This document shows positions 44,389-53,164 of a stretch of DNA of 64,000 nucleotides, piece after piece. Every line of letters starts with the position of its first letter. The stretch's first letter is position 1. Both the position numbers and the translations under genes were made by a program. Source of the stretch: Alkalibacter saccharofermentans DSM 14828 (GTDB lineage: Bacteria > Bacillota > Clostridia > Eubacteriales > Alkalibacteraceae). Below the pieces are notes generated by a model. It had not been told where the DNA came from and did not search any database. It was given only the letters and a program-made list of their open reading frames with translations. The stretch lies in contig NZ_FQTU01000009.1 of the NCBI RefSeq assembly GCF_900128885.1, positions 1-64,000 on the forward strand, read 5' to 3'.

Positions 44389-45469
44389 TATGTACAGAAT
44401 CAAAATATCGCCACTGGGTCCTAACGGGTAAATTGTTTTCCAACTGAGGGTTCAAATCAGCTTTGGTTATATTATATTTTTTGTTTTGAACTATAGCCTT
44501 CAATATTACGGCATTGACTCCCGTCTTTTTATACTTGGTATCCACTGCAATCAGGAGAAGCTCAGCTCTGTCGTTTTGCTTTAAAGCCTTGAAAATCTGC
44601 AAAAAACCAAAAGGAAACAGACGACCATGGCATTTTTGCATGGCTTTGGCAAGAGAAGGCAAAGCCAGCCCGAAGGCAGCTAAGTTGTCATCCCCGTCGA
44701 CGACCAACTTGACGAAATCAGTTTTGAAAAAAAACAGATATTGCTTGGTATAATATTCAATCTGTTTGTCCGAAAGCTCTGTAACTGCGTATAAATCGGA
44801 ATATGAAGAGTTGATCAGCCGAAAAACTTTTGGAATGAACGGCTTTAAGTCTCTTTTTTTATCAAAGTTCAGTATCCTGAGGTTATGATTAGTCAATACA
44901 TGGTTTGATACTTTCTCCAATATGGCTGGAGGAACCCTTGGTATATCGATTTCGTATTCATACCATTCTACGTCCTTTGTAAAGCCAAGACGTTCCATAA
45001 AAACTGGATAGTAAGGAAAGTTGTAAATCGTAGTGAATGTGGAAGTTTTGTCGAAACCACTCACGAGCATCCCTTCAGGGTCTAAATCGCAAAAGCCCAA
45101 TGGACCATGGATTTGATCCATGCCAAGGCTCTTTAACCAATTTTGGGCAACCTGGAATAAGGCTTCCGCAACCTTGAAATCTTCGATAAAATCGACGTAA
45201 CCGAATCGACCAGTGTTAAGTCCCCATTTTTCGATATACTTGTAGTTGACGATCGCAGCTATCCTGCCTACAGTGACGCCGTTGTCTTTTGCCAGCCAAA
45301 GCTTGGACGTGCAGTGTTCAGAAGCTGGGTTTTTATCAGTGTTGAGGGTAGACAATTCGTCTATAGCAAGCCGGGGTACATAGTAGGGATTACCAGAATA
45401 AAGCTTTTTGGGAAATGAGACGAAATCCCGCAGCTGCTTTTTAGTCGATACCTCAATTGTTTTTATCAA
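44354..45469 (-). CDS. GNAT-fold protein of unknown substrate
   Basis: A 371-residue protein belonging to a conserved family annotated as GNAT-like. The N-terminal half contains LWLAKDNGVTVGRIAAIVN and GRFGYVDFIEDFKVAEALF, which resemble the core strands and helix of acetyltransferases; LGMDQIHGPLGFCDLDPEGMLVSGF is a distinctive family segment. The C-terminal half has a second domain with LLIAVDTKYKKTGVNAVILKAI, suggesting a tandem GNAT fold. No substrate can be named. The start is TTG with GGGGAGG upstream. Confidence 0.6.
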   Translation of the reverse strand: MIKTIEVSTKKQLRDFVSFPKKLYSGNPYYVPRLAIDELSTLNTDKNPASEHCTSKLWLAKDNGVTVGRIAAIVNYKYIEKWGLNTGRFGYVDFIEDFKVAEALFQVAQNWLKSLGMDQIHGPLGFCDLDPEGMLVSGFDKTSTFTTIYNFPYYPVFMERLGFTKDVEWYEYEIDIPRVPPAILEKVSNHVLTNHNLRILNFDKKRDLKPFIPKVFRLINSSYSDLYAVTELSDKQIEYYTKQYLFFFKTDFVKLVVDGDDNLAAFGLALPSLAKAMQKCHGRLFPFGFLQIFKALKQNDRAELLLIAVDTKYKKTGVNAVILKAIVQNKKYNITKADLNPQLENNLPVRTQWRYFDSVHNKTRRSYIKKL

Positions 45470-45572
45470 ATCTGCCTCCCCAATAATTTGTTTTGTGTTG
45501 CCGGATGCTCACAATTCCATTATAGAAAAAAAAAGAGCTTTTATCAATTCCCGTGAAAGAAAAACAAAATCA

Positions 45573-45601
45573 TTGACTTTGTCAAATTGTTACTTTATCA
45601 T
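45573..45601 (+). promoter_or_regulatory. Promoter of ilvB-ilvH
   Basis: TTGACT (45573-45578), a 17-bp spacer and TATCAT (45596-45601). The start codon is about 30 bp downstream, leaving no room for a T-box or long attenuator. Confidence 0.65.
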
Positions 45602-45632
45602 ATATAGAAATACTTTAAGGAGATGGTTGCAG

Positions 45633-47258
45633 ATGAAGGCGGCAAAAGCGATAATCAGATGTCTGGAAAGAGAAAACACCGATGTTGTTTTTGGATATCC
45701 GGGCGCGGCAGTGATATCGATTTACGAATCCCTCAGGGAATCGGACATAAAGCATGTACTTGTCAGAAACGAGCAGTCTCTTGTGCACTATGCAAGCGGA
45801 TATGCTAGGGAGACGAATAAAGTCGGCGTGTGCATATCCACATCAGGACCTGGGGCGACTAATACAATTACTGGAATTGCAACCGCTTATATGGATTCAA
45901 TTCCTATAGTGATAATAACCGGACAGGTAGATACCGATCTGATAGGTACCGATGCATTTCAGGAAGCAGATATAAAAGGGGCAACTGAGCCATTTACCAA
46001 GCATAATTACCTCGTCAGGGATGCCCAGGATTTGCCAAGGATAATAAAAGAAGCATTTTATATAGCAAATACCGGAAGGAAAGGGCCTGTACTGATTGAT
46101 ATCCCGAGAAATATTCAAGAAGACAGGATTAAGCTTGAGTATCCAAATGAAATAGATATACCTGGATACAATCCTACGCTCTCCGGCCATATAGGGCAGA
46201 TTAAGAGGGCTGTTTCAAGAATCAAGTCAGCCAAGCGGCCGGTCATTTATGCTGGCGGAGGCATCCTATCTTCCCATGCCGAAAAAGAGGTCCTTGAATT
46301 TGCTGAAAAGACAAATATACCTGTAATCAATTCCTTGATGGGAGTAGGTGGTTTTCCTCAGGACTCCAGTCTCTATGCCGGAATTGTTGGAAGCCACGGA
46401 TATCCCTATTCCAGTGAAATCATAGGTATGACTGACCTGCTGATAACCATTGGCGCTAGGATGTCCAATAGGGCGACAGCAGGATTCTCAAAGCTCAACC
46501 CAAAAATAGAATTCATTCACGTAGACATTGATCCGGCAGAGATAGGCAAGAACGTGGGATATACACTTCCTATCGTAGGTGATGCAAAAATAATATTGGG
46601 AGAGCTCATTGATAAATCGGACAATATGGATTTTTCTTCATGGCATGATGAAATCAAAGCTATCAAAGAAAAGTGCTTGTCAGTCTTGGATTATAAAACA
46701 CAATCGGGACTGATAAACGCTAAAGAGCTTATAAGTCATCTTTCAGAAAAGATGGATGATGATGCCTGCCTTGTGGCAGATGTAGGTCAGAATCAAATAT
46801 GGTCCGCCTTAAATTACAAAATCAAAAAGGAAAGAAAATTCATGACATCAGGTGGCCTTGGAACTATGGCATACAGCGTGCCTGCCGCTACGGGAGTTAA
46901 GATGGCAAATCCAAACAGGCAGGTGGTGTGCGTAATTGGAGATGGAGGTTTCCAGATGTGTCTCGGCGAACTAGCTGTAGTTAGGGAACAAAATGCGGGG
47001 ATTAAGATAATTTTATTGAATAACAGGAAACTGGGTCTTGTGCGAGAGATACAGCAGGACTTGTATGGCAAGGACAAAAGCTACGGGGTAGACTTAAATC
47101 TTCAGGTCAATTTCGTCAAAATAGCTGAAGCTTATAACATAACCGGACATGAAGTCAGCGATATGGAAAATTTCAAAAAAGTTTTAGATGAAGTACTGGC
47201 AACCGACGAACCTTGTCTGATACAATGTAATATAGACCCTGATATCAGGACTTTATGA
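45633..47258 (+). CDS. ilvB: Acetolactate synthase, large catalytic subunit
   Basis: First common step of branched-chain amino acid synthesis: two pyruvate to acetolactate, or pyruvate plus 2-ketobutyrate, with ThDP, FAD and Mg. The 541-residue protein has the catalytic Glu in VRNEQSLVHYASGYAR, the central FAD region, and the ThDP motif GDGGFQMCLGEL ... NNRKLG. ATG at 45633 is the start, with AAGGAG ahead; the open frame extends upstream to 45408 but that part overlaps the promoter and the divergent gene. Confidence 0.93.
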   Translation: MKAAKAIIRCLERENTDVVFGYPGAAVISIYESLRESDIKHVLVRNEQSLVHYASGYARETNKVGVCISTSGPGATNTITGIATAYMDSIPIVIITGQVDTDLIGTDAFQEADIKGATEPFTKHNYLVRDAQDLPRIIKEAFYIANTGRKGPVLIDIPRNIQEDRIKLEYPNEIDIPGYNPTLSGHIGQIKRAVSRIKSAKRPVIYAGGGILSSHAEKEVLEFAEKTNIPVINSLMGVGGFPQDSSLYAGIVGSHGYPYSSEIIGMTDLLITIGARMSNRATAGFSKLNPKIEFIHVDIDPAEIGKNVGYTLPIVGDAKIILGELIDKSDNMDFSSWHDEIKAIKEKCLSVLDYKTQSGLINAKELISHLSEKMDDDACLVADVGQNQIWSALNYKIKKERKFMTSGGLGTMAYSVPAATGVKMANPNRQVVCVIGDGGFQMCLGELAVVREQNAGIKIILLNNRKLGLVREIQQDLYGKDKSYGVDLNLQVNFVKIAEAYNITGHEVSDMENFKKVLDEVLATDEPCLIQCNIDPDIRTL

Positions 47259-47318
47259 CGACTTATCAGGCATTGATGGTAAATCAAATAACAGACTAAG
47301 TGTAACGGGAGGTAGACA

Positions 47319-47816
47319 ATGAAGAAGTATGTATTATCTTTACTGGTTGAAAACAATTCAGGCGTGCTAAGCAGAATAGCAGGACTTTTCGCGAGAAGAT
47401 GCTTTAATATCGATAGTCTGACGGTAGGAACTACCGAGGACGAAAGTCTCTCAAGGATGACTATCGTGGTCATCGGAGACGAACAAATCCTTGAACAGAT
47501 AAAAAAGCAGCTTAACAAATTGGTGGAGGTTATAAAAGTCATAGAACTGACCACACAGGACTCCATAAGCAGGGAACTGGTATTTATCAAGGTCAAGGCA
47601 AGCAATGAGACTAGGTCGAATATTATCGAGATATCAAACATCTTCAGAGCAAATATAGTTGATGTCGCTCATGAGAGCCTTATACTGGAGCTTACAGGTG
47701 ATGCAGGGAAAATAGAAGCATTTACAAATCTCATGGAGCCATTCGGAATCTTAGAGTTTATAAGATCGGGTGCAACCGGGCTGCAAAGAGGAGATAAAGT
47801 ACTTAAAGAAAATTAA
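47319..47816 (+). CDS. ilvH: Acetolactate synthase, small regulatory subunit
   Basis: A 165-residue regulator with an N-terminal ACT domain (SLLVENNSGVLSRIAGLFARRCFNIDSLTVG), which binds valine in known homologues, and a C-terminal ALS_ss domain (about 80-158; IEAFTNLMEPFGILEFIRSG). It lies 60 bp after ilvB in one operon and is followed by a terminator. Confidence 0.95.
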   Translation: MKKYVLSLLVENNSGVLSRIAGLFARRCFNIDSLTVGTTEDESLSRMTIVVIGDEQILEQIKKQLNKLVEVIKVIELTTQDSISRELVFIKVKASNETRSNIIEISNIFRANIVDVAHESLILELTGDAGKIEAFTNLMEPFGILEFIRSGATGLQRGDKVLKEN

Positions 47817-47857
47817 GAAAAGCCTGTTTCGAAATAGAATCGAAGCAGGCTTTTCTT
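47816..47857. terminator. Bidirectional terminator between ilvH and the RACo-like gene
   Basis: AGAAAAGCCTG-T-TTCG pairs with CGAA-G-CAGGCTTTTCT around AAATAGAAT; the arms are nearly perfect. It separates two convergent genes. Confidence 0.85.
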
Positions 47858-49638
47858 TATCGCAAACGTAAATCTGTGAAGTATGTGTTGGTCATGTACT
47901 GGGTCGCAAAGGATTTATTGTTTGCAAGTTCTACGAAGACGGCATTTTCGGCTATCTCATTACACTCGTTTTGCTTATCTTCTGACAAAAGATACATCTG
48001 ACTCCCTGTGCCTGCGGCATTTCCTATAGATTTTACGTTCACACCTTTGAACCAGGGGAGCATTCCTATTGATTGGGCTTTTTCTATGTCGATGTAATTG
48101 CCGAAAGCGCCGGCTATGATGATTTCTGTAAGATTTTCACCCTTTATTCCGTATTCCTCCATAAGCATTACGCAGCCTGTATATATGGCTCCTTTGGCCA
48201 GTTGTACCTGTCGTATATCTTTTTGAGAAAAATATATATCTTCATTTAGGGAAGACTCTTCTTTAAAAGCCAGGACAAATACCTTTTGTTCCTCCCTTGT
48301 AACGACTCTTGCAGCCAAGTCATTGTCAACGATTTTATCAATAGGAACAAAAGCACCTCTTTTGTTTATTACTCCCTGTGAGAAAAGCAATGCCATCAAA
48401 TCGATAACTCCTGAGCCACATATGCCTTGGGGCTTTATGTTTCCTATTACCTGGTAAGACAGTTTGCCATCCTCCATAGAAACCTTCTCGATTGCCCCGT
48501 CAGTTCCGCGCATGCCATGTTTTATACCTGCACCTTCCAGAGCAGGACCGCATGCCGTTGAGGAGACGTGATAAGAGGTGTCCTTTCCCACAGCTATCTC
48601 TCCGTTAGTGCCCAAATCTATCACAAGCCTAGCCTTGCCATCCTTGGGCAGAGACAAAAGCACTGCTGTAGTATCTGCACCCACAAATCCCCCCAGCAAG
48701 GGGAGAAATGAGACGATGCCCATTGGACTTATCTTCAAGCCTAGGATTTCCCCTTTGGCCTCGACCGCACCGTGGGTTGTGCTGGTAAAAGGAGCCTTGC
48801 CAAGGTGTTCCGGATAAAAGCCTAAAATCAGATGCTGCATGGTGCTGTTTCCGCATAGGGTCGCATGATATATGTCTTTTGCTGTGACTTCATTTTCTCT
48901 ACAAAGGTTTTCCACTATCTGGTTTAGTGAGTCAATGGCAAGCTGCTGCAATCGTGAAAGTTTATTTTTGTCATTGATGACTTGGTCGATCCTGCTTATA
49001 ACATCTCCTCCAAGCTCTGTCTGTTTGTTGAGGGTAGAATCGATGCCTATTAAAATATTTTCATTAAGATCGTACAGATATCCTACTACGGAAGTGGTCC
49101 CAAGGTCAAAGGCTATGCCGTATAGCTTTGATGAATATCCGGCTGGTTGGATATCGATGATTTTATTTTTATTCAAGATGACATTTATTCCTTCAGGATT
49201 ATGATAAACAAAAGACATCTTCTGGAATATTTCCAAAGTCGGATACTCTACTTCTTTGCCTAATAATTTATGCAAAACATCCCAATTGTTTTGTCCAAGT
49301 TCTGTTTTGAGTTCCTCCCGTTTAAATAGCAAAGACCTGATTGAAGGTTTGAAGTTGATTTCATCCAAAGATGATGATGTTAAGATTTGCGCCTTCTGAA
49401 CATCCTCTTTTAGCATGATCTGCATGTTGTCATAGACAGTTTCTCGGCAAGATAGAATTTTTTTAAGGTGACCGCCCTCTTTGATTTCCACGGCACATTT
49501 CTTACAGGTGCCTTTTCCGCCACATACAAGATTTAACGGGTAGCCTGCAATAGCACATGCGTCAGATACTTTTATTCCGGGTTCGACTTCCAGCGACTTG
49601 TTGAGAAGAGGGAATTTAACTGTAATCTTTTTATCCAT
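47857..49638 (-). CDS. Corrinoid-activating [2Fe-2S] ATPase (RACo/RamA-like, DUF4445)
   Basis: Reductively reactivates inactive Co(II) corrinoid proteins using ATP. The 593-residue protein has an N-terminal [2Fe-2S] ferredoxin domain (cysteines in VCGGKGTCKKC, about residues 39-49, and SC near 63). A linker region follows, then a C-terminal ASKHA-type ATPase domain with FDLGTTSVVGYLYD, VIDLGTNGEIAVG and GICGSGVIDL. It is divergent from the methyl-THF methyltransferase gene, which fits a role in keeping that system's corrinoid protein active. It is somewhat shorter than RACo of acetogens (about 630). Confidence 0.9.
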   Translation of the reverse strand: MDKKITVKFPLLNKSLEVEPGIKVSDACAIAGYPLNLVCGGKGTCKKCAVEIKEGGHLKKILSCRETVYDNMQIMLKEDVQKAQILTSSSLDEINFKPSIRSLLFKREELKTELGQNNWDVLHKLLGKEVEYPTLEIFQKMSFVYHNPEGINVILNKNKIIDIQPAGYSSKLYGIAFDLGTTSVVGYLYDLNENILIGIDSTLNKQTELGGDVISRIDQVINDKNKLSRLQQLAIDSLNQIVENLCRENEVTAKDIYHATLCGNSTMQHLILGFYPEHLGKAPFTSTTHGAVEAKGEILGLKISPMGIVSFLPLLGGFVGADTTAVLLSLPKDGKARLVIDLGTNGEIAVGKDTSYHVSSTACGPALEGAGIKHGMRGTDGAIEKVSMEDGKLSYQVIGNIKPQGICGSGVIDLMALLFSQGVINKRGAFVPIDKIVDNDLAARVVTREEQKVFVLAFKEESSLNEDIYFSQKDIRQVQLAKGAIYTGCVMLMEEYGIKGENLTEIIIAGAFGNYIDIEKAQSIGMLPWFKGVNVKSIGNAAGTGSQMYLLSEDKQNECNEIAENAVFVELANNKSFATQYMTNTYFTDLRLR

Positions 49639-49721
49639 TTTCAGTCTCCTTTGCTTGGTGTAGGTAGCTTATAGTCTAATTTTAAACGATTATAAATTTA
49701 GTAGCAAGTTTAAATAATTTA

Positions 49722-49750
49722 TTGACAAAGACTATACTCTTTGATAAGAT
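49722..49750 (+). promoter_or_regulatory. Promoter of the methyltransferase/folate operon
   Basis: Consensus TTGACA (49722-49727), a 17-bp spacer and TAAGAT (49745-49750). The start point would be near 49757, immediately before the palindrome at 49766-49779. Confidence 0.8.
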
Positions 49751-49765
49751 TGAAACATAAAGAGG

Positions 49766-49779
49766 CTTGTATATACAAG
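49766..49779. promoter_or_regulatory. Putative HutC/GntR operator of the methyltransferase operon
   Basis: CTTGTATATACAAG is a perfect 14-bp palindrome fitting GT-N-TA-N-AC. It starts about 10 bp after the predicted transcription start, a position where a bound repressor would block RNA polymerase. It shares 12 bp with the site at 9564-9575 next to the GntR regulator locus. Confidence 0.65.
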
Positions 49780-49846
49780 TTGCTCACTTGAATAATTAAG
49801 GAGTTAATCGGGTTGAAATCGATACCACACAACAGGGGGGAGTATT

Positions 49847-50659
49847 TTGATTATTATTGGTGAAAAAATCAATGGAGCAATTCCGGTAGTCAAGAAGGCT
49901 ATTGAAGAAAGGGACGCTGAGTTTATTCGGGAAAGGGCTGTAAAGCAGGCGGAAGCCGGAGCGGATTTCATAGATGTCTGCGCTTCTACTGCACCGGACA
50001 AAGAAGTGGAAACCTTGAAATGGTTGATAGAAATAGTACAGGGAGCTGTAGATACGCCTGTTTGCATAGATAGTCCCAATCCAATGTTCATTAAAGAAGT
50101 ATTGCCTATAATAAACAAGCCGGGCATGATCAATTCGGTGAATCTGGAAAAGGTAGAAGGATCAGATAAAGACAAATGCGACGTAATATTTCCTTTGATG
50201 AAGGACAATGAGTGGCAGGTGATAGCCTTGACATGCGATAGCGTCAACGGAACACCAAGAGATGTTCCAACCAGAGTTGAAATATCAAAGAAGATAATTG
50301 AAAAAGCAGCAGGATACGGAATAACTCCAGACAGGATACACATCGACCCATTGGTCATGGCACTATCCACTGACAACAACTCACTGCTTAACTTTGTAAA
50401 AGCAATGAAGGAAGTGAAGGCCATTTATCCTACAGTTAAGTTTACATCCGGACTTAGCAATATATCTTTCGGAATGCCCTCAAGAAAAATCATCAATCAA
50501 AATTTTATGACTCTTGCAATATACGAGGGAATGGATTCGGCTATAATGGATCCGTTGAACAAGGAAATAATGGGAGCGATTTATGCTACAGAAGCTCTAT
50601 TGGGAAGAGACAGGCACACCAGAAAATATAACACTGCAGTTCGAAAAGGCAGAATATAA
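49847..50659 (+). CDS. Methyltetrahydrofolate:corrinoid methyltransferase (AcsE/MtgA-like)
   Basis: Moves a methyl group between methyl-THF and a corrinoid protein. The 270-residue TIM barrel has the pterin-binding family motifs: GEKINGAIPVV at the start, AEAGADFIDVCAS, PVCIDSPNP, NSVNLE and IDPLVMALSTDN. Length and motifs match AcsE/MtvA-type methyltransferases. Translation starts at TTG (49847) after GGGGGGAG. First gene of an operon with fhs, fchA and probably folD. The direction (toward or away from methyl-THF) depends on the metabolism and is not visible here. Confidence 0.93.
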   Translation: MIIIGEKINGAIPVVKKAIEERDAEFIRERAVKQAEAGADFIDVCASTAPDKEVETLKWLIEIVQGAVDTPVCIDSPNPMFIKEVLPIINKPGMINSVNLEKVEGSDKDKCDVIFPLMKDNEWQVIALTCDSVNGTPRDVPTRVEISKKIIEKAAGYGITPDRIHIDPLVMALSTDNNSLLNFVKAMKEVKAIYPTVKFTSGLSNISFGMPSRKIINQNFMTLAIYEGMDSAIMDPLNKEIMGAIYATEALLGRDRHTRKYNTAVRKGRI

Positions 50660-50733
50660 AACACCAGAAGATGTTAAAACAGACCGGTTATATTGTTTTA
50701 ATGTGCATAAAATTAGTTTGAGGAGGAGTTTAA

Positions 50734-52407
50734 ATGGGGTTCAAGAGCGATATTGAAATTGCACAGGAAGCTGCACCAAAGGACATTAGAGAGATCGCGG
50801 CAAAATTGGGTTTGAATGAAGAAAATCTGGATTTGTACGGAAAGTACAAGGCAAAGGTCGATATAAATCTGCTTCAGGAGAAGTCAGATAAAAGAGCAAA
50901 GCTTATTTTAACGACTGCCATCAACCCAACACCGGCAGGGGAAGGAAAGACTACTACCACTATAGGAGCGGCGGATGCCCTTTCGAGATTGGGCAAAAAC
51001 GTATTGGTAGCTTTGAGAGAACCATCCCTGGGACCAGTATTTGGCGTAAAAGGCGGAGCGGCAGGAGGGGGATATGCCCAAGTTGTTCCAATGGAAGACA
51101 TCAACTTGCATTTCACTGGAGATTTCCATGCCATCGGCGCAGCCAACAACCTTTTGGCTGCAATGCTCGACAATCACGTCTTTCAGGGAAATAATCTGGA
51201 TATAGACGTAAGAAGAGTCGTGTGGCGAAGAGCCGTAGACATGAATGACAGGCAATTGAGGAATATCGTGAACGGGCTCGGAGGAAAAGCCCAGGGAATG
51301 CCAAGAGAAGATGGTTTTGATATTACGGTGGCAAGTGAGATAATGGCTATATTTTGTCTATCCAGCGATATTATAAATCTAAAAAACAGATGCGCAAAAA
51401 TAATAGTCGCGTACAATAGAAAAGGAGAGCCTGTAACAGCGGGAGATCTTAACGCGCAAGGGGCTATGGCGGCTCTTTTAAAAGATGCTTTGAAACCAAA
51501 TCTGGTACAGACATTGGAAGGAAATCCTGCATTTATTCATGGCGGACCTTTTGCGAACATAGCACATGGATGCAACTCTGTTTTGGCGACAAAGTTCGCA
51601 ATGAAGTATGCAGATTACGTAGTCACTGAAGCAGGATTTGGAGCTGATTTGGGAGCTGAAAAATTCATAAACATAAAATGCAGGATGACGGATATTAAGC
51701 CGGATGCGGTGATAATAGTGGCTACGGTAAAGGCTCTCAAGTACAACGGAGGAGTAGCAAAAACCGATTTGCAGGAAGAAAATTTAGTGGCTCTGGAAAA
51801 AGGACTTCCCAACTTGCTTAAACATGTGGAAAACATAACCCAGGTTTTTAAGCTGCCGGCTGTAGTGGCTATAAACAGATTTCCGACAGATACAGAAGCA
51901 GAACTCAAGCTTGTTGAAGACAGATGCAGGGAGCTTGGAGTAAACGTCGCTTTGTCAGAAGTTTGGGGAAAAGGTGGAGCAGGTGGAGAGGCATTAGCTA
52001 AAGAGCTTATCAGATTGACACAGACTGAAAGCGATATGGAATTCGCATACGATGAGGAAGATTCAATAAAGGATAAGATCAGAAAGGTTGCACAAAAAAT
52101 TTATGGAGCTGATGATGTCAGCTTTACAGGCAAAGCTGAAAAAGAGATTGCTAACTTTGAAAAACTCGGATTCGGCAAGATGCCTATATGCATGGCGAAA
52201 ACACAGTATTCCTTAACTGACGATCAAACCATACTGGGAAGACCTAAAGGGTTTACAATAACCGTTAGAGATCTGACCGTATCTGCAGGTGCCGGGTTCA
52301 TAGTAGTGCTGACTGGAGATGTCATGAAAATGCCCGGGCTCCCCAAAGTACCATCGGCTGAAAAAATCGACGTGGATGAAAACGGCGTGATATCAGGGTT
52401 GTTTTAA
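50734..52407 (+). CDS. fhs: Formate-tetrahydrofolate ligase
   Basis: Makes 10-formyl-THF from formate, THF and ATP. The 557-residue protein has the P-loop-like TPAGEGKTTTTIGAADAL, the SLGPVFGVKGGAAGGGYAQVVPMEDINLHFTGD signature, and the C-terminal GFTITVRDLTVSAGAGFIV. Full length. 74 bp after the methyltransferase and 29 bp before fchA. Confidence 0.98.
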   Translation: MGFKSDIEIAQEAAPKDIREIAAKLGLNEENLDLYGKYKAKVDINLLQEKSDKRAKLILTTAINPTPAGEGKTTTTIGAADALSRLGKNVLVALREPSLGPVFGVKGGAAGGGYAQVVPMEDINLHFTGDFHAIGAANNLLAAMLDNHVFQGNNLDIDVRRVVWRRAVDMNDRQLRNIVNGLGGKAQGMPREDGFDITVASEIMAIFCLSSDIINLKNRCAKIIVAYNRKGEPVTAGDLNAQGAMAALLKDALKPNLVQTLEGNPAFIHGGPFANIAHGCNSVLATKFAMKYADYVVTEAGFGADLGAEKFINIKCRMTDIKPDAVIIVATVKALKYNGGVAKTDLQEENLVALEKGLPNLLKHVENITQVFKLPAVVAINRFPTDTEAELKLVEDRCRELGVNVALSEVWGKGGAGGEALAKELIRLTQTESDMEFAYDEEDSIKDKIRKVAQKIYGADDVSFTGKAEKEIANFEKLGFGKMPICMAKTQYSLTDDQTILGRPKGFTITVRDLTVSAGAGFIVVLTGDVMKMPGLPKVPSAEKIDVDENGVISGLF

Positions 52408-52436
52408 GACTGACTTATGAAATTCGGAGGTAGAGC

Positions 52437-53069
52437 ATGAAAATGATAGATTATTCCTGTGTGAGGTTCATGGATGAGCTTGCATCGAAAAATGCAGTTC
52501 CGGGAGGAGGAGGCGCGGCCGCCCTCTCCGGTGCAATGGGCACTGCATTGGCAGGCATGGTATGCAACTTGACTACGGGGAAGAAAAAATATGCACAATA
52601 TGAAGAGGATATTCAAAGAATCATGAAGGAAGCTGATAGGATTCAAAGAGCGCTCCTCGAAATGGTTGATCTGGATGCGGAGAACTTCCTTCCGCTGTCA
52701 AAGGCTTACGGACTTCCTAAAGAAACGGAAGAAGAAAAAAAACACAAGGAAGAGATTATGGAAAAATGTCTTGTTCAGGCATGCTCTGTACCGGTAGAGA
52801 TAGTAAAAAAGTGCTATGAAGCCATTTTGCTCCATGAAGAGCTGGTAGACAAAGGCTCCATGTTGGCTATCAGTGATGTAGGGGTTGGAGTTCAGTGTCT
52901 AAGATCAGGAATAATCAGTGCCTGGTTGAATGTACAGATCAATATTAACTCAATAAAAAATCAGGAGTATGTATCAAAGGTGGAAAACGAAGTAAAGCCG
53001 TTGCTGTCAAAAGGGATTGAGATTTGCGACGATGTGTACAGCAAGGTGGACAAAAAGCTTGCTAAATAG
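52437..53069 (+). CDS. fchA: Methenyltetrahydrofolate cyclohydrolase (FchA)
   Basis: Interconverts 10-formyl- and 5,10-methenyl-THF. The 210-residue helical protein belongs to the FTCD_C family; the N-terminal AVPGGGGAAALSGAMGTALAGMV loop and the C-terminal helical bundle are typical. It supplies the activity that the neighbouring FolD appears to have lost. A hairpin follows before folD. Confidence 0.93.
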   Translation: MKMIDYSCVRFMDELASKNAVPGGGGAAALSGAMGTALAGMVCNLTTGKKKYAQYEEDIQRIMKEADRIQRALLEMVDLDAENFLPLSKAYGLPKETEEEKKHKEEIMEKCLVQACSVPVEIVKKCYEAILLHEELVDKGSMLAISDVGVGVQCLRSGIISAWLNVQININSIKNQEYVSKVENEVKPLLSKGIEICDDVYSKVDKKLAK

Positions 53070-53082
53070 AATCTGATTTAAC

Positions 53083-53114
53083 GATCCTCCACTTAGCGGT
53101 GGAGGATTAAGTTT
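53083..53114 (+). terminator. Hairpin between fchA and folD
   Basis: ATCCTCCAC and GTGGAGGAT form a perfect stem with a TTAGCG loop, followed only by TAAGTTT. The weak T-tract suggests partial termination or an RNA-processing/stability element, so folD may still be cotranscribed. Confidence 0.6.
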
Positions 53115-53164
53115 AAAATTAGTGTTAAAAAAAACACAAACTATTTGATTTCAGGAGGAATAAA

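Noticed and set aside
45408..45632. Upstream extension of ilvB
   Set aside because: The extension covers the ilvB promoter and the start of the divergent GNAT-like gene; a proper ribosome site precedes the ATG at 45633.
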